The notes: a model not told the origin generated them from the sequence alone. Counted from the first letter of the stretch, positions 35,984-45,064 are shown. The stretch is DNA of 64,000 nt from an uncultured Sphingomonadaceae bacterium (GCA_947503245.1 CANNCV010000002.1:62001-126000), one strand, 5' to 3'. A program made the numbers and translations.

Positions 35984-38350
35984 TCAGGCGATTAATTGCC
36001 GTTCGACACCAAATAGCGCACGCGCATCACCAGCAGGCATTGGGCGACCATAATAATAGCCCTGAATCTTCTTACAGCCAAGCTTGACGATTTTCTGCGC
36101 TTCTTCTTCGCTTTCAACACCTTCTGCAGTCGTCGACATGCCCAGACTGTCCGCCATAGCGACGACGGCACGAACAATGGCCAGACTTTCTGGTACATCC
36201 TTAGCGGCGCCTTGAACAAAACTGCGATCAATTTTGATATTGGTGAAACGCGTCTTGCGCAAATAACCCAGCGAGGAATAGCCGGTACCAAAATCGTCCA
36301 GAGATAGGCCAACGCCCAGCGCCAATATCTGATCAAGCACATCAACCGCCATAGTGCCTTCGTTGAGGAAGATACTCTCTGTAACCTCTATATCCAGGCG
36401 TTGTGGTTGCAATTGGGTTTCTGCCAATATCTTCACCAAGTTTGGCATGAATTTGGGATCACATAATTGTTCGGCCGAGACATTGACAGAGACGCGCGTG
36501 CCGTCAGGCCAGTTTTTGGCTTCCCAGCATGCAGTCCGCAAAACCCAATGGCCTATTGAGACGATAAGACGGGTCTCCTCGGCCAAGGGAATGAATTTCG
36601 CCGGAGAGACAAAACCTAATGTCGGGTTGTTCCACCGCAACAATGCTTCAAAGCCAGATATGTTTTCTGATTCTGAACGGATAATCGGTTGATAATTCAG
36701 TGTAAATTCATTGTTGTCGAGTGCATTACGCAGCGCGATTTCCATCACACGGCGCTCTTCAGCACGTGCATGCAATCGTGGTTCATAAGGGTGATAATTA
36801 TTCCCGCCTTTGGCTTTCGACTGATAAAGCGCAAGATCAGCATTGCGGATCAACATTTCCACAGTTTTGCCATCTCTGGGAGCCATGGATGAACCAACGC
36901 TAGCGCCGATAAATACCGTGTGATGATCGATTTCGTAGGAACGCGATAAAGCATCGATAATCTTGTTGGACAGTTGCTCAATATAAGCCGAATCGGGAGC
37001 GTCCTTTATGAGGACCGCAAATTCATCACCCCCTAGTCGCCCACATAATTCGTTGCTGGTAACTGCACCTTGCAGTCGCCGGGAAACATCCGCCAGCAAA
37101 CGGTCACCGACAAGATGGCCCAAAGTATCATTAACCTGCTTGAAGCGATCAAGATCGATCATCAAAAAGGCGCAGCGCTTTCTTCTGCTTTCAGTCCCCT
37201 GCATCGCTTTGCCGAGAGCCTCGGTCAGTTGCAACCGGTTAGGCAACCCCGTCAAAGTGTCAAAGCGCGCCATATGGGAGATTTTATCAGCAGATTCACG
37301 CTGTTCGGTCACATCGGAACCAACACCGCGAAAACCCATGAATACACCGCTTTCATTGAGCTTCGGAGATGCTGATAATTCCCACCAACGTATCTTGTCA
37401 GCAATTTGGACGCGCACCATCAAGTTGCTGAAGCTTTCACGGCGTTTCAATTTTTCCGCCAAGTCATGCAGGCTTGAAGAGAAGTTTCCGGAATCCCAAG
37501 CTTTGCCAGCAATCAGCTTGATCAATGACTCGCCTTCAATATCTTTGGCTTTGCGGCCCAGCGCAAAAGCAAATCTGGGGCTGACATGAATGACGCGCCG
37601 TGATGCATCTATTTGCCACAACCAATCCGCGCCGCTTTCCTCAAACTCGCGCAATAACAGGCTCACGACTTCTGATTTCTCACTCAGGCCAACTTCGGAG
37701 ACTTTAAAGCGCATATAATCATACGCCAATTGTATGGACGCATATACGAACAATAACAGCAGCATGACCGCAACAAGCGCTAACATAGGCTGCTCTGCGA
37801 AAGTGAAATGCGTCGTTATGGATGCGCCAAGCACTGCAATAAATGCGACCCCGCTTTGCGGCAGCCCGGAATGAAAAATTATCGCGCTGGATATTAAGCC
37901 CGCCAAAACCAGCCAGTACATAAGATCGACATTTGAATTAGGCTGCAGGTTTAGATATAATAGCGGAGCAGACCAGAATATCCCAAGTAAGATACTGGTG
38001 AATGTTGCTCTAAGACCTGCTCTGAGGTCAACCATTTTGGTGGCTGCGTCTAAGGGTTTAACCGCGACATAATTGAGTGCGATTGAACAGCCAATAACCA
38101 CTGTCGACCATCCTAGCAGAATATAGCTAGGAACGGCGCCCCAGTAGAAATACAAAATAACCAGTGCAGCCACAAAATTTATAAGCGTTCTGATCAAGCT
38201 TTGATTCATAAACCGATTCATCTGAATCGAGCGTACACGTGACCAGTCACCATCTTTCGGTGTGGTAAGCCCTAGCAGACCTGCAACTGTAAGCTTTTCG
38301 GGCATCAGCGAAGAGTTAGAATTTTTTGACACAGCCAATGGGTATATCAT
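35984..38350 (-). CDS. Membrane-bound PAS/GGDEF/EAL c-di-GMP protein
   Basis: A c-di-GMP synthesis/degradation protein (788 aa from ATG 38350). The N-terminus carries six or so hydrophobic helices between residues about 60 and 215. A PAS domain (about 240-350) follows, then GGDEF (RLGGDEFAVL; residues 444-448 counted from a TTG at 38362) and EAL (FEALLRW, VTESIFL, DDFGTGYSS, KIDRSFV, AEGVES). Both catalytic signatures look intact. The start codon is embedded in a perfect 13-bp hairpin (38346-38379) and has no clear Shine-Dalgarno sequence. An alternative in-frame TTG lies in the loop at 38362. Confidence 0.9.
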   Translation of the reverse strand: MIYPLAVSKNSNSSLMPEKLTVAGLLGLTTPKDGDWSRVRSIQMNRFMNQSLIRTLINFVAALVILYFYWGAVPSYILLGWSTVVIGCSIALNYVAVKPLDAATKMVDLRAGLRATFTSILLGIFWSAPLLYLNLQPNSNVDLMYWLVLAGLISSAIIFHSGLPQSGVAFIAVLGASITTHFTFAEQPMLALVAVMLLLLFVYASIQLAYDYMRFKVSEVGLSEKSEVVSLLLREFEESGADWLWQIDASRRVIHVSPRFAFALGRKAKDIEGESLIKLIAGKAWDSGNFSSSLHDLAEKLKRRESFSNLMVRVQIADKIRWWELSASPKLNESGVFMGFRGVGSDVTEQRESADKISHMARFDTLTGLPNRLQLTEALGKAMQGTESRRKRCAFLMIDLDRFKQVNDTLGHLVGDRLLADVSRRLQGAVTSNELCGRLGGDEFAVLIKDAPDSAYIEQLSNKIIDALSRSYEIDHHTVFIGASVGSSMAPRDGKTVEMLIRNADLALYQSKAKGGNNYHPYEPRLHARAEERRVMEIALRNALDNNEFTLNYQPIIRSESENISGFEALLRWNNPTLGFVSPAKFIPLAEETRLIVSIGHWVLRTACWEAKNWPDGTRVSVNVSAEQLCDPKFMPNLVKILAETQLQPQRLDIEVTESIFLNEGTMAVDVLDQILALGVGLSLDDFGTGYSSLGYLRKTRFTNIKIDRSFVQGAAKDVPESLAIVRAVVAMADSLGMSTTAEGVESEEEAQKIVKLGCKKIQGYYYGRPMPAGDARALFGVERQLIA

Positions 38351-38379
38351 GCTGGTTAGCAAATGGTAACCAGCATGAT
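38346..38379 (-). promoter_or_regulatory. Perfect 13-bp inverted repeat enclosing the start codon of the GGDEF/EAL gene
   Basis: ATCATGCTGGTTA and TAACCAGCATGAT form a perfect 13-bp stem with an 8-base loop (38359-38366). The ATG at 38350 lies inside one arm and the alternative TTG (38362) in the loop. In RNA this would hide the initiation region; in DNA it could be an operator. No T-run follows on the minus strand, so a terminator is unlikely. Confidence 0.7.
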
Positions 38380-38434
38380 AAAAATGAAAAACATTGTATC
38401 ATTATTTTACATGGGCTGCTGCGTATAGATTGTC

Positions 38435-38803
38435 TCAGCGCAGTGGCGGTGCTTTTTCCCAATTTTGCCCATCAAATTTTCTGATGGTCGGGTTAAGTGC
38501 CGAATTGTCGTCCAGACACCTGTAATTAACGCTCCAGGCTTCTGGATGAGAACGCGGTTGATAAAAACTTTTGACCCCGCAGGTTTTGCAGAAAAGATGG
38601 TCAGCTTGCCCGGTCCCGAATGTGTAGGAACTTAGAGCATCCTGACCAGTTATAAGCGTGAAATCATCATGCGGAATGAACAAATGCACATATCCGCTCA
38701 TTGAGCAGATAGAACAATTACAATCGACCATTTCAGGGGTTAAGTCTTTGGCCTGAAAAGCAAATGAGACTGCGCCACAATGGCAGGATCCGGTTAATTT
38801 CAT
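38435..38803 (-). CDS. GFA family (glutathione-dependent formaldehyde-activating-like) zinc protein
   Basis: A 122-residue GFA/CENP-V fold protein. The cysteine pattern is typical: CHCGAV near the N-terminus, CNCSICSMSG at about residues 28-37 and FCKTCGVKSFY at about 71-81. This binds structural or catalytic zinc. Many members have no proven formaldehyde role. Its ATG overlaps the glmS stop by four bases (ATGA), so it is translated with glmS and ends 85 bases before the c-di-GMP gene. Confidence 0.88.
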   Translation of the reverse strand: MKLTGSCHCGAVSFAFQAKDLTPEMVDCNCSICSMSGYVHLFIPHDDFTLITGQDALSSYTFGTGQADHLFCKTCGVKSFYQPRSHPEAWSVNYRCLDDNSALNPTIRKFDGQNWEKAPPLR

Positions 38804-40623
38804 TCTACAGTTACACTTTTTGCCAGATTGCGGGGTTGGTCGACGTCGGTACCCTTGGCTACCGCAACATGATAGGCAAGCAATTGCACAGGCACCGCGT
38901 AAACAATAGGCGCGATTAAGGGGTGGACTTTGGGCATTTCAATGGTCGCCATGCAGCCCTCTCCCGCTTCTTTTAATCCTTCTGCGTCACTAATCAGAAC
39001 AACTTTACCGCCCCGCGCGCGCACTTCCTGCATATTGCTGACGGTTTTTTCAAATAGCGGGCCGGATGGCGCCAATACGATCACTGGTACGGCTTCATCA
39101 ATCAGTGCGATAGGCCCGTGCTTCATCTCGCCAGAAGCATAGCCCTCGGCATGTATATAGCTGATTTCCTTGAGCTTTAACGCGCCTTCCAGCGCCAATG
39201 GATAATCCGGCCCACGCCCGAGATAGAGCACATCACGCGCTGGCGCGACATGGTGAGCCATGCCCTCAATATCTTCATCATGGTCCAGTGCTGCGTTAAG
39301 CGCGGCTGGTGTTTCGGTTAGATGCTCGACAATTTCGCGCTCTTCATCGCGCGTCATTTTGCCTTTAACAACGGCCAAATGCGCTGCGACCGCAGCCAGC
39401 ACTGCCAATTGGCAGGTAAAGGCCTTGGTCGACGCTACACCGATTTCTGGCCCGGCATGGGTAGGCAATAACAAATCCGCCTCTCGCGCCATGGATGATG
39501 TAGGCACGTTCACAACAACAGCAATCTTCTGCCCCTCTGCTTTGGCATGGCGCAATGCGGCCAATGTATCGGCTGTTTCTCCGGATTGCGAGATAAACAG
39601 CGCCAATCCGCCAGCCTCTAATACCGGTTCACGATAGCGAAATTCCGATGCAAAATCCAAATCAACCGGCACACGCGCAAATTGCTCAAACCAATATTTG
39701 GCCACCATACCAGCATAATAGCTGGTGCCGCATGCAACGATGGTGATGCGCTTAATGGTCGAAAGGTCAAAATCCATTTGCGGCAGCGCCACTTGCTGTT
39801 CAAGCGGACGGATATAGCTTTGCAGAGTTTGTGCAACAACCGTTGGCTGCTCAAAAATCTCTTTCTGCATAAAGTGCCGGAAATTGCCCTTTTCCACTGC
39901 TGCCGCAGAAACACCGGATGTCGTCACTTCGCGCTCTACCGCTGCGCCGCTTTCATCAAAAATCTGTGCGCCGTCAGTGGTGATGACAACCCAGTCGCCT
40001 TCCTCAAGATAGGCAATTTTTTGCGTAAGCGGCGCCAGCGCCAGCGCATCTGAGCCCAAATATGTCTCGCCGTCTCCATAGCCGACCACCAGAGGCGAAC
40101 CTAAGCGCGCACCAATTAACAGATCAGGATGCTGACGAAAGGCGATGGCCAGCGCAAAGGCCCCGCGCAATTGCGGCAATACGGCCTTGACCGCATCTGC
40201 AGGTGAAAGCCCTGCCTCGACTTGCTCACTTACCAGATGCGCGACGACTTCCGTGTCGGTTTCGCTTTCAAAGCTGCGCCCACGCGCCGTCAATTCCTCA
40301 CGCAGCGCCTTAAAATTCTCAATAATGCCATTGTGCACCAATGCCACTTCATCCGTCGCATGCGGGTGGGCATTATTGGTTGTCGGTGCGCCGTGCGTGG
40401 CCCAACGGGTGTGCGCGATGCCGATATTGCCAATTGCATCATCGCCTTTCAGCACTTGCACCAGATTGGCCAGCTTACCCTCTGCACGGCGGCGGATCAG
40501 CTGTCCGCCATGCACAGTGCAGACGCCCGCACTGTCATAGCCGCGATATTCCATGCGTTTCAGCCCGTCGACCAGACGATCAGACGCTGCTTCTTTGCCC
40601 ACAATTCCGATAATACCGCACAT
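38800..40623 (-). CDS. glmS: Glutamine-fructose-6-phosphate aminotransferase (isomerizing)
   Basis: Makes glucosamine-6-phosphate for peptidoglycan and lipopolysaccharide (607 aa). The N-terminal Ntn nucleophile is Cys2 in MCGIIGIVG, with AHTRWATHG and NAHPH in the glutaminase half. Two SIS domains follow (ITIVACGTSYYAG, FISQSGETADT and VLYLGRGPDYPLALEGALKLKE). The C-terminus ends DQPRNLAKSVTVE as usual. It lies 20 bases after the toxin gene and overlaps the GFA gene. A ribozyme switch is not expected or seen. Confidence 0.97.
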   Translation of the reverse strand: MCGIIGIVGKEAASDRLVDGLKRMEYRGYDSAGVCTVHGGQLIRRRAEGKLANLVQVLKGDDAIGNIGIAHTRWATHGAPTTNNAHPHATDEVALVHNGIIENFKALREELTARGRSFESETDTEVVAHLVSEQVEAGLSPADAVKAVLPQLRGAFALAIAFRQHPDLLIGARLGSPLVVGYGDGETYLGSDALALAPLTQKIAYLEEGDWVVITTDGAQIFDESGAAVEREVTTSGVSAAAVEKGNFRHFMQKEIFEQPTVVAQTLQSYIRPLEQQVALPQMDFDLSTIKRITIVACGTSYYAGMVAKYWFEQFARVPVDLDFASEFRYREPVLEAGGLALFISQSGETADTLAALRHAKAEGQKIAVVVNVPTSSMAREADLLLPTHAGPEIGVASTKAFTCQLAVLAAVAAHLAVVKGKMTRDEEREIVEHLTETPAALNAALDHDEDIEGMAHHVAPARDVLYLGRGPDYPLALEGALKLKEISYIHAEGYASGEMKHGPIALIDEAVPVIVLAPSGPLFEKTVSNMQEVRARGGKVVLISDAEGLKEAGEGCMATIEMPKVHPLIAPIVYAVPVQLLAYHVAVAKGTDVDQPRNLAKSVTVE

Positions 40624-40643
40624 ATTGGGAAACCTTTTTCGTT

Positions 40644-41009
40644 CTAGAGACTATAGGGGATTCGGATACCCGGCATCTCTGCAGGAAAATCCTTTGTATT
40701 TCGTGTAATTAAGATCGCGCCATTCACTTGGGCCGTCGCCAAAATATAGGCATCCAGCAATTTCATATTGTCACGGCTATGAATATCAGCAGCGGCAGCA
40801 GCAATACGCTCGTCCAGCTCAAACATCTCAAATGGTGCCAGCAATTGCACGACATTGCGCCGTGTTTCCATCGGCTCGCCCGCAAGGATTTCCGTCCAGA
40901 CGATACGGCTGATCCGGTGCCGGCGATAGCGTGACAGTTCCGCAATGGCTTGCGGTTTGTCTGACAACCAATCGATCAGAATATTGGTATCAAAGAACGG
41001 ATCAGACAA
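40644..41009 (-). CDS. PIN-domain toxin (VapC-like)
   Basis: A 121-residue PIN nuclease, probably the toxin of a type II module. The acidic residues fit the family: Asp7 in FFDTNILIDW, a glutamate in WTEILAG, an aspartate in LLDAYILATA and one in TRNTKDFP. VapC toxins cut tRNA or rRNA. It starts three bases after the antitoxin stop and ends 20 bases before glmS, so readthrough into glmS is likely. Confidence 0.88.
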   Translation of the reverse strand: MSDPFFDTNILIDWLSDKPQAIAELSRYRRHRISRIVWTEILAGEPMETRRNVVQLLAPFEMFELDERIAAAAADIHSRDNMKLLDAYILATAQVNGAILITRNTKDFPAEMPGIRIPYSL

Positions 41010-41012
41010 TGG

Positions 41013-41261
41013 TCAAATATCTTTATGAGCTTGACGATTTTCACGCATAGCTTGCTGATAGTCTACACCATCACCAATATCGGTCCGGTCCTTCCAATAG
41101 CCCGCGCCGCGGCTGATCCAGCCACGGTCATCATTTTGCTGCATCAAATATTGCGCAACAACCTCACGCAAAAGCGCCGCCCGCGAAAGATTGCTTTTAT
41201 CAGCAATAGCATCGAGCTTCTCAATATCTTTATCAGGCAAATCGGCGAGAATACGTGTCAT
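41013..41261 (-). CDS. Ribbon-helix-helix antitoxin (VapB/CopG-like)
   Basis: An 82-residue protein with an N-terminal ribbon-helix-helix domain (TRILADLPDKDIEKLDAIA, then LSRAALLREVVAQYL) and a polar C-terminal tail suited to blocking the toxin. The ATG lies a couple of bases from the operator-like palindromes, with no Shine-Dalgarno sequence. It probably binds these palindromes to repress its own operon. It precedes the PIN toxin by three bases and follows the phosphatase gene. Confidence 0.85.
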   Translation of the reverse strand: MTRILADLPDKDIEKLDAIADKSNLSRAALLREVVAQYLMQQNDDRGWISRGAGYWKDRTDIGDGVDYQQAMRENRQAHKDI

Positions 41262-41262
41262 A

Positions 41263-41298
41263 ATGATATATGTATATCATATCATGATATCATGTCAA
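41263..41298 (-). promoter_or_regulatory. Near-leaderless, palindrome-covered promoter of the toxin-antitoxin operon
   Basis: On the minus strand TTGACA (complement 41293-41298), a 16-base spacer and TATACA (complement 41271-41276) form a good sigma-70 promoter. Two palindromes cover it: ATGATATA-tg-TATATCAT (41263-41280) and the perfect CATGATATCATG (41283-41294). From the -10, transcription should start within about three bases of the ATG (41261), so the mRNA would be almost leaderless. The -35 box overlaps the phosphatase stop codon. Confidence 0.65.
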
Positions 41299-41648
41299 GT
41301 TTTACTGCTATTCAAAGCTGTCTTTGTGGGCAAATGTGCTGCCATTTTCTTTTCCAACAGTTGCACGAGCGCTGGATCCATAAATTTGTAATTGTCCGGT
41401 ATATCGAGGCAGATAAGTCGCTTAGATTTTAACGACGAACGAAATCTACTTTGCACTTTACTGCGATGCGCCTTTTCCATCACCACGATCATATCCGCCC
41501 ACTCAATCAGATCTCTGCTGAGTGGATTCTCCGCATCATTATTTGTACCGGCAGAATCCACCTCTATGCCTTTTCGCATCGAAAAAATTTGCTCGGCGGT
41601 TGGGCTTCTCCATTTGTTTTGACTGCATATGAAAAGAAGATTGATCAC
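41295..41648 (-). CDS. Low-molecular-weight protein tyrosine phosphatase family protein
   Basis: A short (117 aa) LMW-PTP-like protein. The P-loop CSQNKWRS gives the Cys-x5-Arg motif at about residues 8-14, with an acidic loop DIPDNYKFMDP near residue 85 as the likely general acid. Classic LMW-PTPs are about 150 residues, so this is the compact class. The start is GTG at 41648, overlapping the glmU TAG as TAGTG, with GGGAGG seven bases upstream inside glmU. Its stop codon lies within the antitoxin promoter. The substrate is unknown. Confidence 0.82.
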   Translation of the reverse strand: MINLLFICSQNKWRSPTAEQIFSMRKGIEVDSAGTNNDAENPLSRDLIEWADMIVVMEKAHRSKVQSRFRSSLKSKRLICLDIPDNYKFMDPALVQLLEKKMAAHLPTKTALNSSKT

Positions 41649-43009
41649 TAACCTCCCTTTTTGCGCTTCATCGCGGTGTTAAAGCGGTCGGCCCAGCCTT
41701 CTTTTTCGGCCTGCTGCGCGCGGACTATGCCTAATGCGCCATCAGACACATTTTTGGTGACGGTGCTGCCTGCTGCAACAATCGCGCCTTTGCCGATGCT
41801 AACGGGAGCAACCAATGCGCTGTTAGAGCCGATAAAGGCCCCTTCCCCAATCACGGTCTGATATTTGAACCAGCCATCGTAATTACAGGTAATGGTGCCT
41901 GCGCCGATATTGGCATTTGCGCCCACATCTGCATCGCCCAAATAGGTTAAGTGGCTGGCCTTGGCACCTTTGCCCAATGTTGCTTTCTTCATCTCGACAA
42001 AGTTGCCGATCTTGCTGTCTTCTTCCAGCACTGCGCCTGGGCGCAATCTTGCAAAAGGACCGACAGATACACCGCTAGCCAGACTTGCGCCCTCGATATG
42101 GCAATGGGCTTTAATCGTCACATTATCAGCAATTGTGACCCCGGGCCCAAAAAAGACATTGGGTTCTATCACCACGTCGCGGCCCAATTGTGTGTCGGCG
42201 GCGAACCATATTGTCTCTGGCGCGATCAGCGTTACCCCGTCAGCCATTGCTTGTGCGCGGCGACGATTTTGCCAATCATGCTCCACCTGCGCTAATTCCG
42301 CGCGGCTATTCACGCCCGCCACTTGCCAATCATCACATTCGATAACCGCACAATGACGACCATCGGAGAGTGCGACCATAACCATATCGGGCAGATAATA
42401 TTCGCCCTGTGCATTGTCATTGCCAACACGGCCCAGCAGAGCAAACATATCATCCGCGCGCGCCAAAAGCAGACCGCTATTGCACAGATTGACAGCGCGT
42501 TCGTCGGCATCGGCATCTTTAAACTCAACCATTTTTGTGATGCTGCCATCCTCTGCAATGATCCGCCCATAGGCTTTGGCATCATCGGGCCGGAAACCCA
42601 GAACAACACAGGCCGTATCTGCATTTGCGTTCAGTGTCTCCTGCATACGCGCAATAGTATCGGCCTGCACCATAGGCACATCGCCAAAACAGGCCAGTAC
42701 ATCGCCATCAAATCCCGCCAGCGCCTCATGCGCTTGTAATACGGCATGACCGGTTCCCAATTGCTCGCTCTGCACAGCAAAAGAAACCGGATAATCCTGC
42801 GCTGCGGCTTCAACCTGCTCGCGCTTTGCGCCTACCACCAATACTGACTTTTGCGCGCCCGCAGCCATGATGCTGTCCAACAAGTGGCGCAGCATGGGTT
42901 TGCCGGCAATGGGATGCAACACCTTGTGCAGGTCGGACTTCATGCGTGTCCCCTGCCCTGCCGCCAAAATTACAGCGGCCAATGGCGGTGTTGAAGATGC
43001 GTGCGTCAT
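41648..43009 (-). CDS. glmU: Bifunctional GlcN-1-P acetyltransferase / GlcNAc-1-P uridyltransferase
   Basis: Makes UDP-GlcNAc (453 aa). The pyrophosphorylase domain opens with AVILAAGQGTRMKSDLHKVLH and has ACFGDVPMVQ. The left-handed helix acetyltransferase domain contains repeats such as GPFARLRPGAVLEEDSKIGNF (in two short parts) and HLTYLGDADVG. Both activities are expected. The start ATG is at 43009. It shares an operon with the phosphatase, toxin-antitoxin, glmS and GFA genes. The 162-nt upstream gap shows no RNA gene. Confidence 0.97.
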   Translation of the reverse strand: MTHASSTPPLAAVILAAGQGTRMKSDLHKVLHPIAGKPMLRHLLDSIMAAGAQKSVLVVGAKREQVEAAAQDYPVSFAVQSEQLGTGHAVLQAHEALAGFDGDVLACFGDVPMVQADTIARMQETLNANADTACVVLGFRPDDAKAYGRIIAEDGSITKMVEFKDADADERAVNLCNSGLLLARADDMFALLGRVGNDNAQGEYYLPDMVMVALSDGRHCAVIECDDWQVAGVNSRAELAQVEHDWQNRRRAQAMADGVTLIAPETIWFAADTQLGRDVVIEPNVFFGPGVTIADNVTIKAHCHIEGASLASGVSVGPFARLRPGAVLEEDSKIGNFVEMKKATLGKGAKASHLTYLGDADVGANANIGAGTITCNYDGWFKYQTVIGEGAFIGSNSALVAPVSIGKGAIVAAGSTVTKNVSDGALGIVRAQQAEKEGWADRFNTAMKRKKGG

Positions 43010-43171
43010 ACAAACTGTCCCGAAATATCTTTCGCGCCTATGATATTGACGCTCTCATTACCCTTGGCATCTGATAATACCAAGATGTGCATATCTTGCC
43101 TAGGGCTAAGGCCATAAGCCAAGACCATCACTATCATATTAAAAATGGCAGAATTTTTCGCAATTTTACGA

Positions 43172-44197
43172 TTATATATCTTTGCCAGATTTGCGCCATT
43201 TGATCCATAAATGCCGTGCCAACATAAGGGGCGGCATGCGCAGCGAGTGAGACCGGACATATACCGCAAAACGGGTTATGACGTAACCCTCGCGCCCCCA
43301 ACCATCCCGCGCCATGACACGCCGCAGCAATAAGCGATCCAGCATAGAGAGGCGGCTGGAAAATTGCTGCGCGATTTGGGTGCCATAAAGTGCTTGGGCC
43401 ATCCGCAAGGTCCGTGACACGGCCTCATAAAGACCATGATGACGCGCGCGATCCGCCAATTGCTGTCCAAAGGCACCATCTTTGGCAAAATGCGCATAAA
43501 GCACATGCACATCCCACAAATTGCGCATACCGCCTGCCATATCGCCATCTGCCGCAAAATGGGCAGCGGCATGGCAGATCATATCTGTCGGCGCCAAAAT
43601 ATAAGTGCCGCTCTCCAATGGCAGAGCTTCATCCATCATGGCCTGAGCGTCTGGCGTCGGCCTTGCGGTCAGTGGCAAGATAGTATGGTGCACATCAATC
43701 ATGCCATCACGCGCATTGTGAATCATAGGCGGCAATTCATGCATCCATTCACGGTAATATTGCTGGTCATAAGGGTCATCCTTCACCCATTCCCAACCCG
43801 CATTTATCAAAGCTCCCTCAACCGCATCCAACTGATCGCGCGGGACCATAATATCCAGATCACCAACCTGACGGCCTTTTGCGGCGGGCAGACCAGCCGC
43901 GACATAGGTCGAACCTTTTAGCAAAACCACGCGCACATCCATATCATGCAGGGCATGCTGCATGCGATCGACTTCCCACATCGCTGTGCGGTGTACATTT
44001 TCGCATTCTATGAGTGCATCGCGGAAAATGGCCTGTACAGAGCTTGGCAACTCCAGCCCTTCAGCACGATGCGCCAATGTAGCCAGCAATCTTTCCGCCC
44101 GTGCAGCGGTGATGATGGCCGTCAATGCCTTATCATCAAGCGCTTTCAGTTTTTCTGGTTGCGCAAGACATTGTGCCAGAAGTTTGCTTGCCTTCAT
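43172..44197 (-). CDS. Nucleotidyltransferase family protein (NTP_transf_5 type), HPr-rel-A cassette
   Basis: A 341-residue protein of the NTP_transf_5 group. The minimal nucleotidyltransferase core is visible in VVLLKGSTYVAAG followed by QVGDLDIMV at about residues 90-120, with the DLD acidic pair, and a HELPPMIH/DVHHTI segment after it. I chose ATG 44197, which overlaps the kinase stop by four bases (ATGA); a further in-frame ATG lies upstream. The same family occurs with HprK-like kinases in lasso-peptide clusters such as paeninodin. Its substrate is unknown, but coupling to the kinase suggests a shared target. Confidence 0.82.
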   Translation of the reverse strand: MKASKLLAQCLAQPEKLKALDDKALTAIITAARAERLLATLAHRAEGLELPSSVQAIFRDALIECENVHRTAMWEVDRMQHALHDMDVRVVLLKGSTYVAAGLPAAKGRQVGDLDIMVPRDQLDAVEGALINAGWEWVKDDPYDQQYYREWMHELPPMIHNARDGMIDVHHTILPLTARPTPDAQAMMDEALPLESGTYILAPTDMICHAAAHFAADGDMAGGMRNLWDVHVLYAHFAKDGAFGQQLADRARHHGLYEAVSRTLRMAQALYGTQIAQQFSSRLSMLDRLLLRRVMARDGWGREGYVITRFAVYVRSHSLRMPPLMLARHLWIKWRKSGKDI

Positions 44198-45063
44198 GTT
44201 GCACCTTCGGGCCAAAGATCGGCAATCAATGCCATCGCCTCATCAGCATTGGCATAATCGATAGCAAAGGCCGGTACAGACTGAACAAAATGCGTGAGTG
44301 CCTGAAATGCCGGTTCACCCAAAGCCACATAATTGGTGGAAGCCTGTGTCAGACGCAGAAAATTCTCTGTAGGCGCGACCTCGCGTATTTGTTTTGCTTT
44401 GCCAAAACTGGGATAAAGTAACAGCACTGGTGGAGCGCTCTTACCCATCGCCTCGACCGCTGATTTGGGCGGTATCAGATGCCGGATATCACCCTTTGGC
44501 GTATCTTTTAGCAAAGGCCCAAAGCGGCGTTTATCATCTATCACGTGTTCCATCGCCGGTATCGCGCTGTTCTTCAGGCTGACCAGCCGGGGGAAAGGAT
44601 GGATATGACCATCTTCCATTCCCAGAAGAGCAAACTCATCAGCGAAAAAACGCCAACCATTTTCTGCCAATATGGCGGACAATGTTGACTTTCCCGACCC
44701 TGAAAGGCCAGTCATCACCAGCACTTTGCCATCGCGTTCAACAGCACTGGCGTGGAGCAGCAAATGGCGTCGCCACCCCATAGCCATTTGCAGGTTCATG
44801 GCCATTTCTGCTGCCAATAACCCCTGAGCCAGCGGCAAAGGACTGGCATCAGGCAGCATATAATCGCCAGAAATATGTACTGATGGCCGGACAAAACGCC
44901 GCCACCAGCGCTGCGCTTCCAGTCGAACAGTAAAATCGGGAATTTGACCCTCGGCTTTGGGGTAATCACTGTAAAGGCTTTGCAATTGCGTGATTGGTGC
45001 TCGCCAATCCGACCCTATCCGAAACACAGCAGGGCCAACCGCAATCTGGCAATGATGGCGCAT
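44194..45063 (-). CDS. HprK-related kinase A
   Basis: A 289-residue protein related to the catalytic domain of HPr kinase/phosphorylase. The P-loop GLSGSGKST is at residues 119-127, preceded by the family-like LLLHASAVERDGK and followed by WRFFADEFALLG, giving the DE pair. It lacks the usual N-terminal HPrK domain, so it is not the PTS regulator HprK; no HPr gene is nearby. The start is ATG 45063 (45072 is a second choice); the upstream PqqD-like stop is two bases before it. The likely target is a peptide or protein serine, by analogy to lasso-peptide kinases. Confidence 0.85.
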   Translation of the reverse strand: MRHHCQIAVGPAVFRIGSDWRAPITQLQSLYSDYPKAEGQIPDFTVRLEAQRWWRRFVRPSVHISGDYMLPDASPLPLAQGLLAAEMAMNLQMAMGWRRHLLLHASAVERDGKVLVMTGLSGSGKSTLSAILAENGWRFFADEFALLGMEDGHIHPFPRLVSLKNSAIPAMEHVIDDKRRFGPLLKDTPKGDIRHLIPPKSAVEAMGKSAPPVLLLYPSFGKAKQIREVAPTENFLRLTQASTNYVALGEPAFQALTHFVQSVPAFAIDYANADEAMALIADLWPEGAT

Positions 45064-45064
45064 A

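Noticed and set aside
43010-43171. RNA gene or terminator in the glmU upstream gap
   Set aside because: A weak GGCT/AGCC pairing is seen, but there is no T-run and no known RNA motif.
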